From assembly GCF_051549785.1 (NCBI RefSeq), contig NZ_CP189974.1:1-64000 (forward strand): a DNA stretch of 64,000 bases, written 5' to 3'. The position numbers and the translations under genes were made by a program. The first letter of the stretch is position 1; the number at the start of each line of letters is the position of its first letter. Below are positions 1 through 8,787 of this stretch, piece after piece. A model generated the notes under the pieces. That model ran no database searches. It was given only the letters and a program-made list of their open reading frames with translations, and had not been told where the DNA came from. This DNA is from Caldatribacterium sp051549785 (lineage in GTDB: Bacteria > Atribacterota > Atribacteria > Atribacterales > Caldatribacteriaceae).

Positions 1-73
1 TGACGATACGGTCAATCTCCCCGAACTCCGACGTCTTCAGAACAATGCCCTCATCGGAGGTGTACCGGCTCAC
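1..73 (-). CDS. recO: DNA repair protein RecO, N-terminal fragment
   Basis: The gene runs off the left edge, leaving 24 codons. They read VSRYTSDEGIVLKTSEFGE then IDRIV, the typical N-terminal beta-strand of RecO, which loads RecA onto SSB-coated DNA in the RecFOR pathway. The GTG start overlaps the era stop in a GTGA arrangement, so the two are translationally coupled. The era-recO order is common in bacteria and supports the call. Only the N-terminus is visible, so integrity cannot be judged. Confidence 0.8.
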   Translation of the reverse strand, partial: MSRYTSDEGIVLKTSEFGEIDRIV

Positions 74-954
74 TTCACCCTGTAACCGAAACGGCGCAGC
101 ACTTCGTCGCGTTTGCGCCAGTTCTTCTCCACCTTGACCCAGAGGTCAAGATAGACCTTCTTCCCCCACTGGGTCTCAATGTCCCGACGGGCATCCTCAC
201 CGATCTTTTTGATCATCCGGCCGCCCTCGCCGATGACAATCTTCTTGTGTGACTCCCGTTCCACATAAATGATGGCCCGGATATAGAGGAGGTCGTCCCG
301 TTCCTTGAACTCTTCCACCCGGACCTCAACGCCATAGGGGACTTCCTGGTGCACATGCCACCAGACCTTTTCTCGAACGATTTCTGCCACGATATCCCGT
401 TCAAAAGCGTCGGAGACGATTCCCGGCTCGTAGTACGGGGGGTTTTCGGGAAGATAGGCCACGATGCGCTCGAGGAGCTCCCGAATTCCCTCACCGGTGG
501 TACACGAAATCGCCAGACGTTCCGCAAAGGCATGGTACTTCCCCAGGCGCTCGAGGATGCTTTCCGTTTCCTCCTCCTCAAGGAGGTCTTTCTTGTTGAG
601 CACAAGGAACACCGGCCGGGAGAAACCATCGAGCTTCTCCAGGTATTTCCTCTCCTCTTCCTCCTGAAAGGCAGGATCGGTCATGTAACAGAGGAGGTCC
701 ACATCAAGGAGTGTGTCCTCAATCTCCTGCATCATGATTTCTCCCAGGCGGTCCTTTGGCGTGTGGAGCCCGGGAGTATCGAGGAAGACAATCTGGGCAT
801 TATCGAGATTCACGATCCCCTTCACCACCCTCCGGGTGGTCTGGGGTTTGTCCGAGACGATGCTCACCTTTTGGCCAATGACCCTGTTGAGAAAGGTGGA
901 CTTTCCCACATTGGGTCGACCCCAGATGGTGACAAAGCCAGCACGAAAACTCAC
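70..954 (-). CDS. era: GTPase Era (ribosome assembly)
   Basis: This 294-residue protein has the usual Era length. Era binds the 3' end of 16S rRNA and acts in 30S maturation. The P-loop GRPNVGKS is at residues 12-19, a QTTRR switch I segment follows, the G3 motif DTPG is near residue 60 and the G4 motif NKKD near residue 120. The C-terminal KH domain carries GEGGRMIKKIG. The start is GTG, 6 bases after the ybeY-cdd stop, and the stop overlaps recO. It lies in the rpsU-led operon with other rRNA and translation factors. Confidence 0.97.
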   Translation of the reverse strand: MSFRAGFVTIWGRPNVGKSTFLNRVIGQKVSIVSDKPQTTRRVVKGIVNLDNAQIVFLDTPGLHTPKDRLGEIMMQEIEDTLLDVDLLCYMTDPAFQEEEERKYLEKLDGFSRPVFLVLNKKDLLEEEETESILERLGKYHAFAERLAISCTTGEGIRELLERIVAYLPENPPYYEPGIVSDAFERDIVAEIVREKVWWHVHQEVPYGVEVRVEEFKERDDLLYIRAIIYVERESHKKIVIGEGGRMIKKIGEDARRDIETQWGKKVYLDLWVKVEKNWRKRDEVLRRFGYRVK

Positions 955-960
955 AGCACA

Positions 961-1776
961 TCACACCCCCTGGAGAGAAAAGGTCGAGGGTAGAAGTTCT
1001 CGCAAACGCTGTACCACGAAACGCCCATCCCTTGCCCCGGCAAGCACCTCGATATCCAGCCCGAATTCCGCAAGCGCCTGACGGCACAGACCACAGGGGA
1101 AACAGAAGGACTCGCTATCGGAAACGACGGCAATGGCGACAAACTCCCGTGCCCCCTCTGCCACCGCCCTCCCCAGGGCTACCCGCTCGGCGCACATGGT
1201 CACCCCAAAAGAGGCGTTCTCCACGTTGCAACCGGTGAAGATGCGGCCGTCCCGGGAAAGGAGTGCTGCCCCTACACGAAAACGGGAGTACGGAGCATAG
1301 GCAAACTCCCGGGCCCTGAGCGCCTGCTCCACAAGCCTTTTCCGAACCTCTGCTTTCCGGTACGCCGCAAGGAGTTCCTCGGCCCGTTCCATCATGAGGC
1401 GGCGTCGTTCTTCTGTATCGTCATCGTAACCCAGAAGGTGCAAAAGCCCGTGCACCACAAGGAACATGAGTTCTTCGGCGAAAGGCACCCCCTGTTCCCT
1501 GCTCTGCTCAAGAGCACGGGGCACACAAACGAGAATCTCCCCCCACACCCCATCGGGGTCTTCCCCGTAAAAGAACGAAACCACATCCCCTACGGTGTCT
1601 TCCTGGAAGAACCGTCGCTTGACATCCCGCATGTGCTCTTCATCGATGAACGTGATAGCCAGAGTCCCCGCTAAATCCTGGTGTTCGCTTCCAAGGACGA
1701 ATGCCACAAGATTCTGGAGCAATGCCCGGGAAAGCACCCGCGTCTTCGTCATATTGGTGACCTCAACTCTTCCCAT
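961..1776 (-). CDS. Fused YbeY endoribonuclease / cytidine deaminase
   Basis: One 271-residue frame joins two enzymes. Residues 1 to about 140 are YbeY, the rRNA-maturation metalloprotein, with the signature HGLLHLLGYDDD. Residues from about 145 are cytidine deaminase, with zinc motifs MCAER and PCGLCRQ and the substrate segment GCNVENASFG. No stop or start separates them. In Bacillus the order is ybeY-dgkA-cdd-era, so the fusion fits a lost dgkA and lost stop codon. The third histidine of the YbeY motif (normally GYDH) is aspartate here; aspartate can ligate zinc, so activity may persist. The start has GGAGGAGAGCGTTC before ATG and overlaps the pgpH end by 14 bases. Confidence 0.93.
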   Translation of the reverse strand: MGRVEVTNMTKTRVLSRALLQNLVAFVLGSEHQDLAGTLAITFIDEEHMRDVKRRFFQEDTVGDVVSFFYGEDPDGVWGEILVCVPRALEQSREQGVPFAEELMFLVVHGLLHLLGYDDDTEERRRLMMERAEELLAAYRKAEVRKRLVEQALRAREFAYAPYSRFRVGAALLSRDGRIFTGCNVENASFGVTMCAERVALGRAVAEGAREFVAIAVVSDSESFCFPCGLCRQALAEFGLDIEVLAGARDGRFVVQRLRELLPSTFSLQGV

Positions 1777-3835
1777 GAACGCTCTCCTCCACAGGTTCAG
1801 GATACGGCACCCGGGCGTGAATCATGCCGTTCAAAAAGAGCACAAAGCGGCGGGCAATGCGATTGATGTCCCGCAGGGTCAGGGAGGATTCGTCAAGCTG
1901 TCCATCCTCAAGGTATGCTCTGATGATATTCCGCACCGTCATCTCTATCCGGCGTGGGGTAGGATCCTTCATGCTCCGCACCGCCGCTTCAACACTGTCA
2001 GCGAGAAAAACGATGGCCTCTTCCGGGGTGCGGGGGAGAGGTCCAGGATACCGGAAAACGTCCCTGCTGATGTTCCCTCCGCTCATTCGCAGGGCCTTCT
2101 CATAAAAATACCGGACAACGCTTCGACCATGGTGGGACTGAATGATACCCTGCACCTCCCGGGGGAGGCGGAATTTCCGGGCAATTTCAAGACCGTCGCG
2201 GACGTGGCCGATGATTACCCGCACGCTGAGATAGGGAGAAAGGCGTTCGTGGACGTTACGGTTTGGACCTGCCTGGTTCTCGATGAAAAACTGTGGCCGC
2301 CTGAGCTTCCCGATGTCATGGTAATAGGCCCCGGCACGGACCAAAAGCGCATTGGCGCCGATTTCCTCAGCAGCAACCTCGGCAAGGTTGGCCACGATGA
2401 GGCTGTGGCTGTACGTTCCCGGGGCTTCAAGCATGAGTCTTTTCAGAAGAGGGTGGTTGGGGTTGAGGAGTTCCATCAACCGGACCTCAGTGGTGAGGTG
2501 GAAGGTATGCTCAAAAAGCGACACACTCCCGAGAGCAACAACCGAGGCTAGAATACCTCCACTCCCCCCGTATACGAAGAAGGTCAGGACCTTCCAGAGA
2601 GCAAGCCCTTCCTCCAGGGCAAAGAGTATTCCCAAAACCCCACAGAAAAGCGCAAGCACCTCGCCCACTCTCGTGAAATGCTTCCGTTCCACCCTCTTTT
2701 TACCCAGAAGAAAAACCGGAGAGAAGAGGTGCAGAAAGAGCAAAAGTCCCCCAGAAAGGTCCATTCTCCAGGCCCAGAAAAGCAGGGGGAAAAGGAGGAG
2801 AGATTCCCCAAGGGCCACTTCCCATCCCGCAAGGGTCAGAAGGACAAGGGGAATGGCTCCGGCGACAAGGAACACCGGGGACACCCGGAGGGTCAGAAGG
2901 TGCAGGACCAGAACTCCACAAACCGCCATCAGGCGCACAAGAAGCAGCGCGTTATCTCCAAGAAAAAGGGGCGCAAAGCGGCGGAGGTACAGGTACTCGA
3001 GAACCACCACTCCGGCGATGAATATCCCCAGGGACAAGGCTCTCGAGAAACGCCGGTTTTCCCCTACTATACCCAGCGCCTCGAGAGCCTGAAGGTGTTC
3101 TCGGGTGACGATGTCTCCTCTGCGGAGGAGCACCTCACCCCGCCGAATCACCCGCCGCACCGGCTCCAGAGAGGCCAGAATTTGCGCTCTTTTCTCCTGG
3201 GTTTCCGCTTCATCGACTACGGCGTTGGGACGGAGAAACCTCGTCACCAGAATCCCTGCAACCCACATGGCCTCTCCCGGGAGTCCGGCCTTTTCAATTT
3301 CTGTGTTCATCTCAAGCAGTACCCGGGCGAGATCCTCGCGGCGAACAGGTTGCGCGAAGAAACGGGCGGCGAAAAGGTCGTAGAGCAGTCCCCGAACTGC
3401 CTCATAGGCCTCCTTTGGAGCCTCAAGGAGCCAGCGGACTGTGTTTTCCGTGACGTTCCACTTCCGGGAAAAGCCCTCCACGACTTCTGGAAGCGGCGAG
3501 AGGGCAGCAGCCCGGATACCCTCAAGACCCACAAAAAACCCTTCCACCTCCTCCTTGACCTGACGCACCACACCCTCATCCACCCGGTACACCGGGGGGA
3601 TACTCGCCAGAATCTCCCCCCGGAGTTTCTCCGTCGCCAGGACATCCACAATCTCCACGTTTTCAGGAGCCACGATGTCCCGGGTGGCCAGCTGACCCTC
3701 CCGAATGTCACTCTCCGACACAAGCAGCGTGCTTCCAAGAAGGGCAAAAAGCAGGGACCCGTAGGCAAGAAACGAGGAAAACCGGGGAGAAAAGAAGGCG
3801 TTACCGCCTGGCCATATTCGCCTCAAAGCGCTCAT
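1763..3835 (-). CDS. pgpH: 7TM-HD family cyclic-di-AMP phosphodiesterase (PgpH-like)
   Basis: A 690-residue membrane protein. An N-terminal membrane anchor (around FLAYGSLLFALLG) is followed by a large extracytoplasmic 7TMR-HDED-type region, then a block of several transmembrane helices, then a cytoplasmic HD domain with AYYHDIGKLRRP and SHHGRSVVRYF. PgpH-type proteins hydrolyse c-di-AMP to pApA. The frame is open further upstream inside phoH, but that extension (MVQRSWLRG...) looks like read-through of phoH; the ATG at 3835, overlapping the phoH end by 35 bases, gives the family-like N-terminus. No strong ribosome binding site precedes it, so coupling to phoH translation is likely. Confidence 0.9.
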   Translation of the reverse strand: MSALRRIWPGGNAFFSPRFSSFLAYGSLLFALLGSTLLVSESDIREGQLATRDIVAPENVEIVDVLATEKLRGEILASIPPVYRVDEGVVRQVKEEVEGFFVGLEGIRAAALSPLPEVVEGFSRKWNVTENTVRWLLEAPKEAYEAVRGLLYDLFAARFFAQPVRREDLARVLLEMNTEIEKAGLPGEAMWVAGILVTRFLRPNAVVDEAETQEKRAQILASLEPVRRVIRRGEVLLRRGDIVTREHLQALEALGIVGENRRFSRALSLGIFIAGVVVLEYLYLRRFAPLFLGDNALLLVRLMAVCGVLVLHLLTLRVSPVFLVAGAIPLVLLTLAGWEVALGESLLLFPLLFWAWRMDLSGGLLLFLHLFSPVFLLGKKRVERKHFTRVGEVLALFCGVLGILFALEEGLALWKVLTFFVYGGSGGILASVVALGSVSLFEHTFHLTTEVRLMELLNPNHPLLKRLMLEAPGTYSHSLIVANLAEVAAEEIGANALLVRAGAYYHDIGKLRRPQFFIENQAGPNRNVHERLSPYLSVRVIIGHVRDGLEIARKFRLPREVQGIIQSHHGRSVVRYFYEKALRMSGGNISRDVFRYPGPLPRTPEEAIVFLADSVEAAVRSMKDPTPRRIEMTVRNIIRAYLEDGQLDESSLTLRDINRIARRFVLFLNGMIHARVPYPEPVEESVHGKS

Positions 3836-4787
3836 ATGCGAGGATAATCTTCTGCACAAGATGGTGCCGCACCACGTCTTTTTCGGTGAGGTACACAAAG
3901 GTGATTCCCGGAATGTCCCGGAGAATCTCCTGGACCACGATGAGCCCGGAACGCTTCCCCGGGGGAAGGTCAACCTGGGTGATGTCCCCCGTAACCACGA
4001 CCTTTGAACCAAAGCCCATCCTCGTCAGGAACATCTTCATCTGTTCGGAGGTCGTGTTCTGGGCCTCGTCAAGGACGATGAAGGAGTCGTTGAGGGTCCT
4101 CCCGCGCATGTACGCCAGAGGAGCCACCTCGATGATCCCCCGCTCGGTGTATCGCTGGAATCGCTCAGGAGAAAGCATCTCATACAGAGCGTCGTAGAGG
4201 GGACGGAGATAGGGTTCGATTTTTTCCTTGAGGTCTCCCGGAAGGTACCCGAGGCTTTCCCCTGCCTCAACCGCAGGTCGCACGAGGACAATGCGGGCCA
4301 CCTCTTTTTTCTGAAGCGCTGCACAGGCCATGGCCATAGCAAGGTACGTTTTTCCCGTCCCTGCCGGACCAATACAGAAGGTAATGTCGGAACTCCGCAC
4401 TGCCCGAACGTACTGGAGCTGCCCCGGGGTTTTCGCCCGAATGGGCTTGTGAGAAGCGGTAACGAAAATGGTCTCTTCGTCCTTCCACCAGACTCTCTGC
4501 GTTTCCCGGAAGCTTGTGGCCATACGGCGCAGGTCTTCCGGTGTGGGCTCAGCTCCCTCCCTGAGGAAATCCACAAGCTCGGTGAGGAACCGCTCCACCA
4601 GGGCAAGGTCTTCCTTGCCCTTCCGGCGGACGACAATCGTATCGCCCTCGATGTTCACATCAACCTGAAAAACGCTCTCAATCACCCGCACATTGGCATC
4701 AAGGAACCCAAAGAACCTCTGGGCCTCCCTGACGCTCCCCAGAACGAGACGAAACTCCTCGTTTTTCAGCGACACTTCCGCAGACAA
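3801..4787 (-). CDS. phoH: PhoH-family ATPase
   Basis: A 328-residue PhoH-like protein. A KH-like N-terminal region (residues 1 to about 110) precedes the ATPase core. The Walker A segment is GPAGTGKTYLAM near residue 140 and the Walker B/DEAQN motif is FIVLDEAQNTTSEQ. Family members are linked to RNA metabolism and commonly lie next to ybeY and pgpH, exactly as here. The start is taken as TTG at 4787, 9 bases after yqeY; a GTG four codons in is possible. The end overlaps pgpH. Confidence 0.93.
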   Translation of the reverse strand: MSAEVSLKNEEFRLVLGSVREAQRFFGFLDANVRVIESVFQVDVNIEGDTIVVRRKGKEDLALVERFLTELVDFLREGAEPTPEDLRRMATSFRETQRVWWKDEETIFVTASHKPIRAKTPGQLQYVRAVRSSDITFCIGPAGTGKTYLAMAMACAALQKKEVARIVLVRPAVEAGESLGYLPGDLKEKIEPYLRPLYDALYEMLSPERFQRYTERGIIEVAPLAYMRGRTLNDSFIVLDEAQNTTSEQMKMFLTRMGFGSKVVVTGDITQVDLPPGKRSGLIVVQEILRDIPGITFVYLTEKDVVRHHLVQKIILAYERFEANMARR

Positions 4788-4796
4788 GCCCCCGTA

Positions 4797-5249
4797 TCAC
4801 CCCGCTTCCAGAACTTTTCGAACGACTTCCGACACCACTCTGCCTTCCGCCCGTCCCTCAACCCGGCGCATGACCTCTTTCATCACCTGAGGAAAGGTGG
4901 GTTTCTCGGGGAAGGCAGCAAGGACTTCCTGAACAATCGCCACGAGTTCGCCTTCAGTCACCGGAGGAGGAAGAAACTCGGAAATAACGGCAATTTCTCG
5001 CTCTGTCCGCTCCACAAGGTCTTCCCGACTCCCCTGACGAAAGTACGCAAGGCTTTCCTCTCGCCTCTTGATGCCCCTGCGCAAAAGCGCAAGGACTTCC
5101 GCTTCCTCAAGAGGAGCTCGCTTCTCAATCTCGGCGTTGCGTATCTCTGCAAGGAGAAGACGTACGGTATCCAGGCGTACGGTATCTCGGGCTTTCAGGG
5201 CCGCCTTCATGGCCTCCTGAAGGCGAGCCTTGATCCCACCATCGCTCAT
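4797..5249 (-). CDS. yqeY: GatB/YqeY domain protein
   Basis: A 150-residue YqeY family protein, resembling the C-terminal tRNA-binding domain of GatB. Recognisable segments include LQEAMKAALKARD at the N-terminus and FPQVMKEVMRRVEGRA near the C-terminus. Its exact role is unknown, but it very often follows rpsU, as here: its ATG overlaps the rpsU stop in ATGA. Length matches the family. Confidence 0.93.
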   Translation of the reverse strand: MSDGGIKARLQEAMKAALKARDTVRLDTVRLLLAEIRNAEIEKRAPLEEAEVLALLRRGIKRREESLAYFRQGSREDLVERTEREIAVISEFLPPPVTEGELVAIVQEVLAAFPEKPTFPQVMKEVMRRVEGRAEGRVVSEVVRKVLEAG

Positions 5250-5425
5250 CTCTTCTTTCTCCTCCGGGCCTGCTCCCTTTTCCTCCTCCGTTCACTGGGT
5301 TTCTCATAGTGTTCGTGGCGCTTCATTTCAGAGATGATGCCGTTCCGCTGACACTTCTTCCGGAAACGCCGCAACGCCTCGTCAAGGCTTTCGCCCTGCC
5401 CGATACGGACCTCGGTCACTGTCAT
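5246..5425 (-). CDS. rpsU: 30S ribosomal protein S21
   Basis: A 59-residue basic protein that I translated directly: it begins MTVTEVRIGQGESLDEALRR and has a strongly basic C-terminus with ERRRKREQARRRKKR. This is bacterial S21 by sequence and length. It heads an operon continuing into yqeY, phoH, pgpH, ybeY-cdd, era and recO. A near-perfect promoter lies 26 bases upstream of its ATG, and a GGGGGAGGA ribosome binding site precedes the start. Confidence 0.95.
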   Translation of the reverse strand: MTVTEVRIGQGESLDEALRRFRKKCQRNGIISEMKRHEHYEKPSERRRKREQARRRKKR

Positions 5426-5450
5426 TCCTCCCCCGCTTCAAAGTACAATC

Positions 5451-5479
5451 ATTATAGGCGATGGGAAAGGGCGTGTCAA
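5451..5479 (-). promoter_or_regulatory. Sigma-70 promoter of the rpsU operon
   Basis: On the minus strand, TTGACA (5474-5479) and TATAAT (5451-5456) are separated by exactly 17 bases. Both hexamers match the consensus fully. Transcription would begin near 5443, giving a leader of under 20 bases before the rpsU ATG at 5425. Confidence 0.9.
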
Positions 5480-5571
5480 TTTCCTCCAGGCCTCTCCAAA
5501 CCCAAAGAGCGACCAGGACGCTCACAGGCAAAACCCACGAGGGGAAAACGCCCTCTTCTCTACCCGGCAGA

Positions 5572-5623
5572 AGCGCATACCAGGGATAGAAAAAGCGGTT
5601 TTTTCGGGAAGACCCGGTATGCT
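5572..5623 (-). other. Imperfect hairpin after mgtE
   Basis: Arms around AGCATACCGGG and its complement (with small bulges) enclose a smaller A-run/T-run hairpin. It sits 21 bases past the mgtE stop and upstream of the rpsU promoter. It could slow or end mgtE transcription, but there is no clean stem plus U-tract, so the role is unproven. Confidence 0.3.
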
Positions 5624-5643
5624 GAAGGTGGCAGAGCCTGACC

Positions 5644-7011
5644 TTAAAGCCTGAGGAAAACTTGGGCAATGCGGAAATAGATGATGACTCCAACAATGTC
5701 CACAATGGTGGTGATGACGGGAGTAGCGGCAATGGCAGGGTCAAGACGCATCTTCTTGAAGAGGACCGGGAGGAAAACGCCGATGAGATTCGAGACGAAG
5801 ACGATGATAAAGATGGCAAGCCCCACGATAAGCCCGACAATTGGGGACTCTCGAAGGAAAATGACCCGGATAACGCCGATAACCCCAAGGAGAATTCCCA
5901 GAATGCCTCCGATGAGAGTCTCGCTGAGTACTACCCTCCACAGGGACTTCCCCTCAAGCTCACCAACGGCCAGGCCCCGAACCACAACGGTCGTTGACTG
6001 GCTCCCCACGTTGCCCCCAGTGTCAATGAGCATAGGGATAAAGAACGACAGCGCCACAACAGCCTGGATGATCTCCGAGAATCCCTGAATGACAAAGCTC
6101 GTCAGTGTCCCCATGATGAGGAGCACGGCAAGCCAGATGAAACGGTTCTTGATGCGCTTCCAGAATGGAGCATGGAGGTATTCATCCTCGGTGGTGCGAA
6201 TCGCAGCGAGGCGGTGGATATCCTCTGTGGCCTCCGCTTCGATAATGTCGATGGCGTCGTCAACCGTCACGGCTCCCACAAGGCGCCCTTCTCGATCCAC
6301 CACGGGAACCGCAAGGAGGTCGTACTTCTGAATGACCTGGGCAACTTTTTCCTGGTCGTCATCGGTGGAGACGGCAATCACCTCCCGGTTCATGATATCC
6401 CCGATGCGGTCTTCTGGATCGGCCAGGACAAGGTCCCGGAGGGTGACGCTTCCCAAAAGGTGCCGTTCAGCGTCGGTCACATAGGCAGTGTAGGAGAGCT
6501 CTTCTGGAGGATTCAGGCGCCGGAAACGCTTGAGCGCTTGCTCCACCGTGTAGTACTCCTTGAGGTCCACCACCCGGGGGTTCATGATGCGGCCAGCGCT
6601 ATTTTCCGGATACCCAAGCATGCTGGCAGCAATATCCCGCTGAGGAGGTTCAAGGAGGTTCAGGAGTTTTTTGACCACCTTTGCCGGAAGCTCGTCAAAA
6701 AGCTCCATACGGTCATCCGGAGACATCTGGTTCAGGATTTCTGCAACCTTGGCGTCGGTGAAATGGCGGAGGAGATTTTCCTGGTGTTCGAAGTCGAGCT
6801 GTTCAAAAACCGCAATGGCCAGGTCCTTCTTGAGAAGCCGGAAAAGCAACACTTGTTTCTCCGAATCAAGAAGCCCCATGATCTCGGCAATGTCCGCAGG
6901 ATGGAGGGCGTTCACTTCCTGTTTTGCCTCGTTGTACCGGCCCTCCTCAAGAAGGCCTGCAATTCGTTCCACAAGGGGGGGGAAATCCTGGCGCACGACT
7001 TCGACGTCCAT
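5644..7011 (-). CDS. mgtE: Magnesium transporter MgtE
   Basis: A 455-residue MgtE family channel. The N-terminal superhelical domain (about 1-130) contains LHPADIAEIMGLL. Two CBS domains follow (about 135-260), including ELSYTAYVTDAERHLLGSV and LLAVPVVDREGRLVGAVTVDD. The C-terminal half has five membrane helices with GGNVGSQSTTVVVRGLA, the family pore signature. Cytosolic Mg2+ gates this family through the N and CBS domains. It follows the TPR gene by 6 bases, so no room exists for its own riboswitch. Confidence 0.96.
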   Translation of the reverse strand: MDVEVVRQDFPPLVERIAGLLEEGRYNEAKQEVNALHPADIAEIMGLLDSEKQVLLFRLLKKDLAIAVFEQLDFEHQENLLRHFTDAKVAEILNQMSPDDRMELFDELPAKVVKKLLNLLEPPQRDIAASMLGYPENSAGRIMNPRVVDLKEYYTVEQALKRFRRLNPPEELSYTAYVTDAERHLLGSVTLRDLVLADPEDRIGDIMNREVIAVSTDDDQEKVAQVIQKYDLLAVPVVDREGRLVGAVTVDDAIDIIEAEATEDIHRLAAIRTTEDEYLHAPFWKRIKNRFIWLAVLLIMGTLTSFVIQGFSEIIQAVVALSFFIPMLIDTGGNVGSQSTTVVVRGLAVGELEGKSLWRVVLSETLIGGILGILLGVIGVIRVIFLRESPIVGLIVGLAIFIIVFVSNLIGVFLPVLFKKMRLDPAIAATPVITTIVDIVGVIIYFRIAQVFLRL

Positions 7012-7017
7012 GGTCTC

Positions 7018-8088
7018 TCACCTCAGAATGTCCTGGTCTTGAGCGTTCTCCTCGCAGGCTTCAAGGGCAGTGCTTGAGAGGATAAGCCCCTTCCACTCCC
7101 ACCCATAGCGCCCTTCAGCAAGCACAAGGTACAGAATATTGTACTCCGGATCTCCCCATCCCTCAACCCGCAAGACCCAAGTATCATCCCGGGGCTCAAG
7201 ATCCTCCGAAACCACAAGCTGTGAGGATTTCGGGAGGCACTGGGCCATGTACTCCAGGGCCTTCTCAGGGTCATCCACGTCAAATTCGCTGAAGTTCACT
7301 CCACTCCAGAAGTCTCCCCTCTTCACAAGCTCCCTGAGTGCCGCAAGGTCTCTACCTCTTAAGGCTTTTGCCAGGGCATGGGCAAGCTCTTCCTTGCTCT
7401 TTGCTCCCGCCTTCGGCTCGGTCAGGTACACCATCCGGAGCCTCGCCCAGCGTTCGAAAAAAGAACCCGGAGCCTCTTTCACCACCGCTTTATAGATTTT
7501 TAGCGCCTCCTCAATCTTCCCTGCCTTCTCGTAACAGGACCCAAGCGCCATTTCTGCCTGGAGGCGCTCTTCAGGGTCCCCCGAGAGGTTCACAAGCTCC
7601 CTGTAGACCTCAAGAGCCCTGAGGTAATCCTTCTTGCGGTGCTCAAGGTGGTAGGCAAGGTCCGAGAGCACCTGAAATCGTAACGCAAAGGGGTCGTCCT
7701 GGGGGAGACGGTCCCTGAGCTCCTCAAGGATCGCAAAGGCTTTCTCGAAGTTCCCCCGCTCTTCCTCGTGCTTGGCAATCCAGTAGCGGAAAAGATACGC
7801 CCGGGGCGCTTCGGGAAAGCGGGCAATATACGCCTGGAGCACAGCGATGGCTTCATCGGTTTCACCCCTTTCAGAAAGCAGAGAGTCGAGAATCTCTGTA
7901 GCTACCCCAAGGCGTTCCTCGTCCTTCTCGCTCTCCACAAAAGATCGAAGGAGCGCTATGGCCTGGTCGACGTTCCCCGCTTCAAGCAGAAGTTGTGCCT
8001 GGTCGATGGGGTCAAGCGCCCAGGCCACTTCAAGACACCCAAGGAGTACTCCGAAAACCACAAGAACGACCATGTTTTCCCTTCTCAC
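7018..8088 (-). CDS. Exported TPR-repeat protein of unknown function
   Basis: A 356-residue protein. The N-terminus MRRENMVVLVVFGVLLGCLEVAWAL is cut here as a signal peptide; the GC within it could also be a lipobox, giving a lipoprotein. Residues about 28-230 form tetratricopeptide-like repeats (for example AEMALGSCYEKAGKIEEALK and YLRALEVYRELVNLSGDPEE). A C-terminal region of about 100 residues is not recognised. The GTG start overlaps the upstream gene's stop in GTGA. It is probably a periplasmic scaffold, but no substrate or partner can be named. Confidence 0.8.
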   Translation of the reverse strand: MRRENMVVLVVFGVLLGCLEVAWALDPIDQAQLLLEAGNVDQAIALLRSFVESEKDEERLGVATEILDSLLSERGETDEAIAVLQAYIARFPEAPRAYLFRYWIAKHEEERGNFEKAFAILEELRDRLPQDDPFALRFQVLSDLAYHLEHRKKDYLRALEVYRELVNLSGDPEERLQAEMALGSCYEKAGKIEEALKIYKAVVKEAPGSFFERWARLRMVYLTEPKAGAKSKEELAHALAKALRGRDLAALRELVKRGDFWSGVNFSEFDVDDPEKALEYMAQCLPKSSQLVVSEDLEPRDDTWVLRVEGWGDPEYNILYLVLAEGRYGWEWKGLILSSTALEACEENAQDQDILR

Positions 8089-8777
8089 GCTTTCGCCTCC
8101 TCAAAAATCGGCCGAAGACAGGACGATACTCGAGACGCCAGGGAAAGGGGGTCCGCAACCTTCCGGTGGTCGAGTTCCACAAGGTCTCCCGCAAGGAGCC
8201 GAAAACCCTGCCGTCCAGAAAGCAAAGCCAGGTCAGCGAAGATTTCCTCCAGGTGTTCAGAGGTGGCCCCTGAGGGGAAATGCGCGACCTCCGGGAATCC
8301 AAAATCCACATCCCAGGAGAGATAGAGAAAGCCAGGGGGAAGCGCTAATAGTTGACTCCGGATTTTCGGCCATTCCCCGAAACTCGAGCATACAAAGAGC
8401 CGGTCTTCGGGGAAACCTTCCCGCCGCAGGAGATACGCCAGGAAGTTTCCCCGGTGGATGGGAAAGGAGACCTCACGGGAAGCAAAAAGGTCAAGGTGGG
8501 CATCAAGGACGAGGAGATACGGCAGCACTGAGGTTCTTCGCATAAGACCGGCCACTACCCCTCCCGTAAGGGCGTGGTCCTGACCGAGGAAGAGCAACGG
8601 ATAGGCGAAAACCCTCGGGGCGAGACAGGTCGCAATTCGCTTCCCCACAAGAAATGGTTCTCCCTCAAGGGCATCGGGGACAATGCAGTGAGCCCTCATC
8701 AGGCGACTCAGAGCAAAGGCAAACTCAAAGAGACGCTTCCCTTTCCCCAGAAGAACAATCACCCGTGTTTTCTCCAT
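8085..8777 (-). CDS. Divergent arginase/agmatinase-fold (ureohydrolase) enzyme
   Basis: A 230-residue protein. The residues that bind the two metal ions in arginase-fold enzymes can be aligned: His in GQDHAL, the DAHLD motif in LVLDAHLDL, and the paired aspartates in LSWDVDFGFP. The rest is divergent and shorter than agmatinases, so the substrate is unknown; formimidoyl-glutamase-like or other amide hydrolysis are alternatives. I choose the ATG at 8777, preceded by AAGGAGGGTACG, over the in-frame ATG at 8807. It overlaps the TPR gene by 4 bases and is divergent from the gene at 8843. Confidence 0.7.
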   Translation of the reverse strand: MEKTRVIVLLGKGKRLFEFAFALSRLMRAHCIVPDALEGEPFLVGKRIATCLAPRVFAYPLLFLGQDHALTGGVVAGLMRRTSVLPYLLVLDAHLDLFASREVSFPIHRGNFLAYLLRREGFPEDRLFVCSSFGEWPKIRSQLLALPPGFLYLSWDVDFGFPEVAHFPSGATSEHLEEIFADLALLSGRQGFRLLAGDLVELDHRKVADPLSLASRVSSCLRPIFEEAKA

Positions 8778-8787
8778 CGTACCCTCC

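Noticed and set aside
7012..7017. A magnesium riboswitch before mgtE
   Set aside because: Only 6 bases separate mgtE from the upstream TPR gene, so there is no leader.
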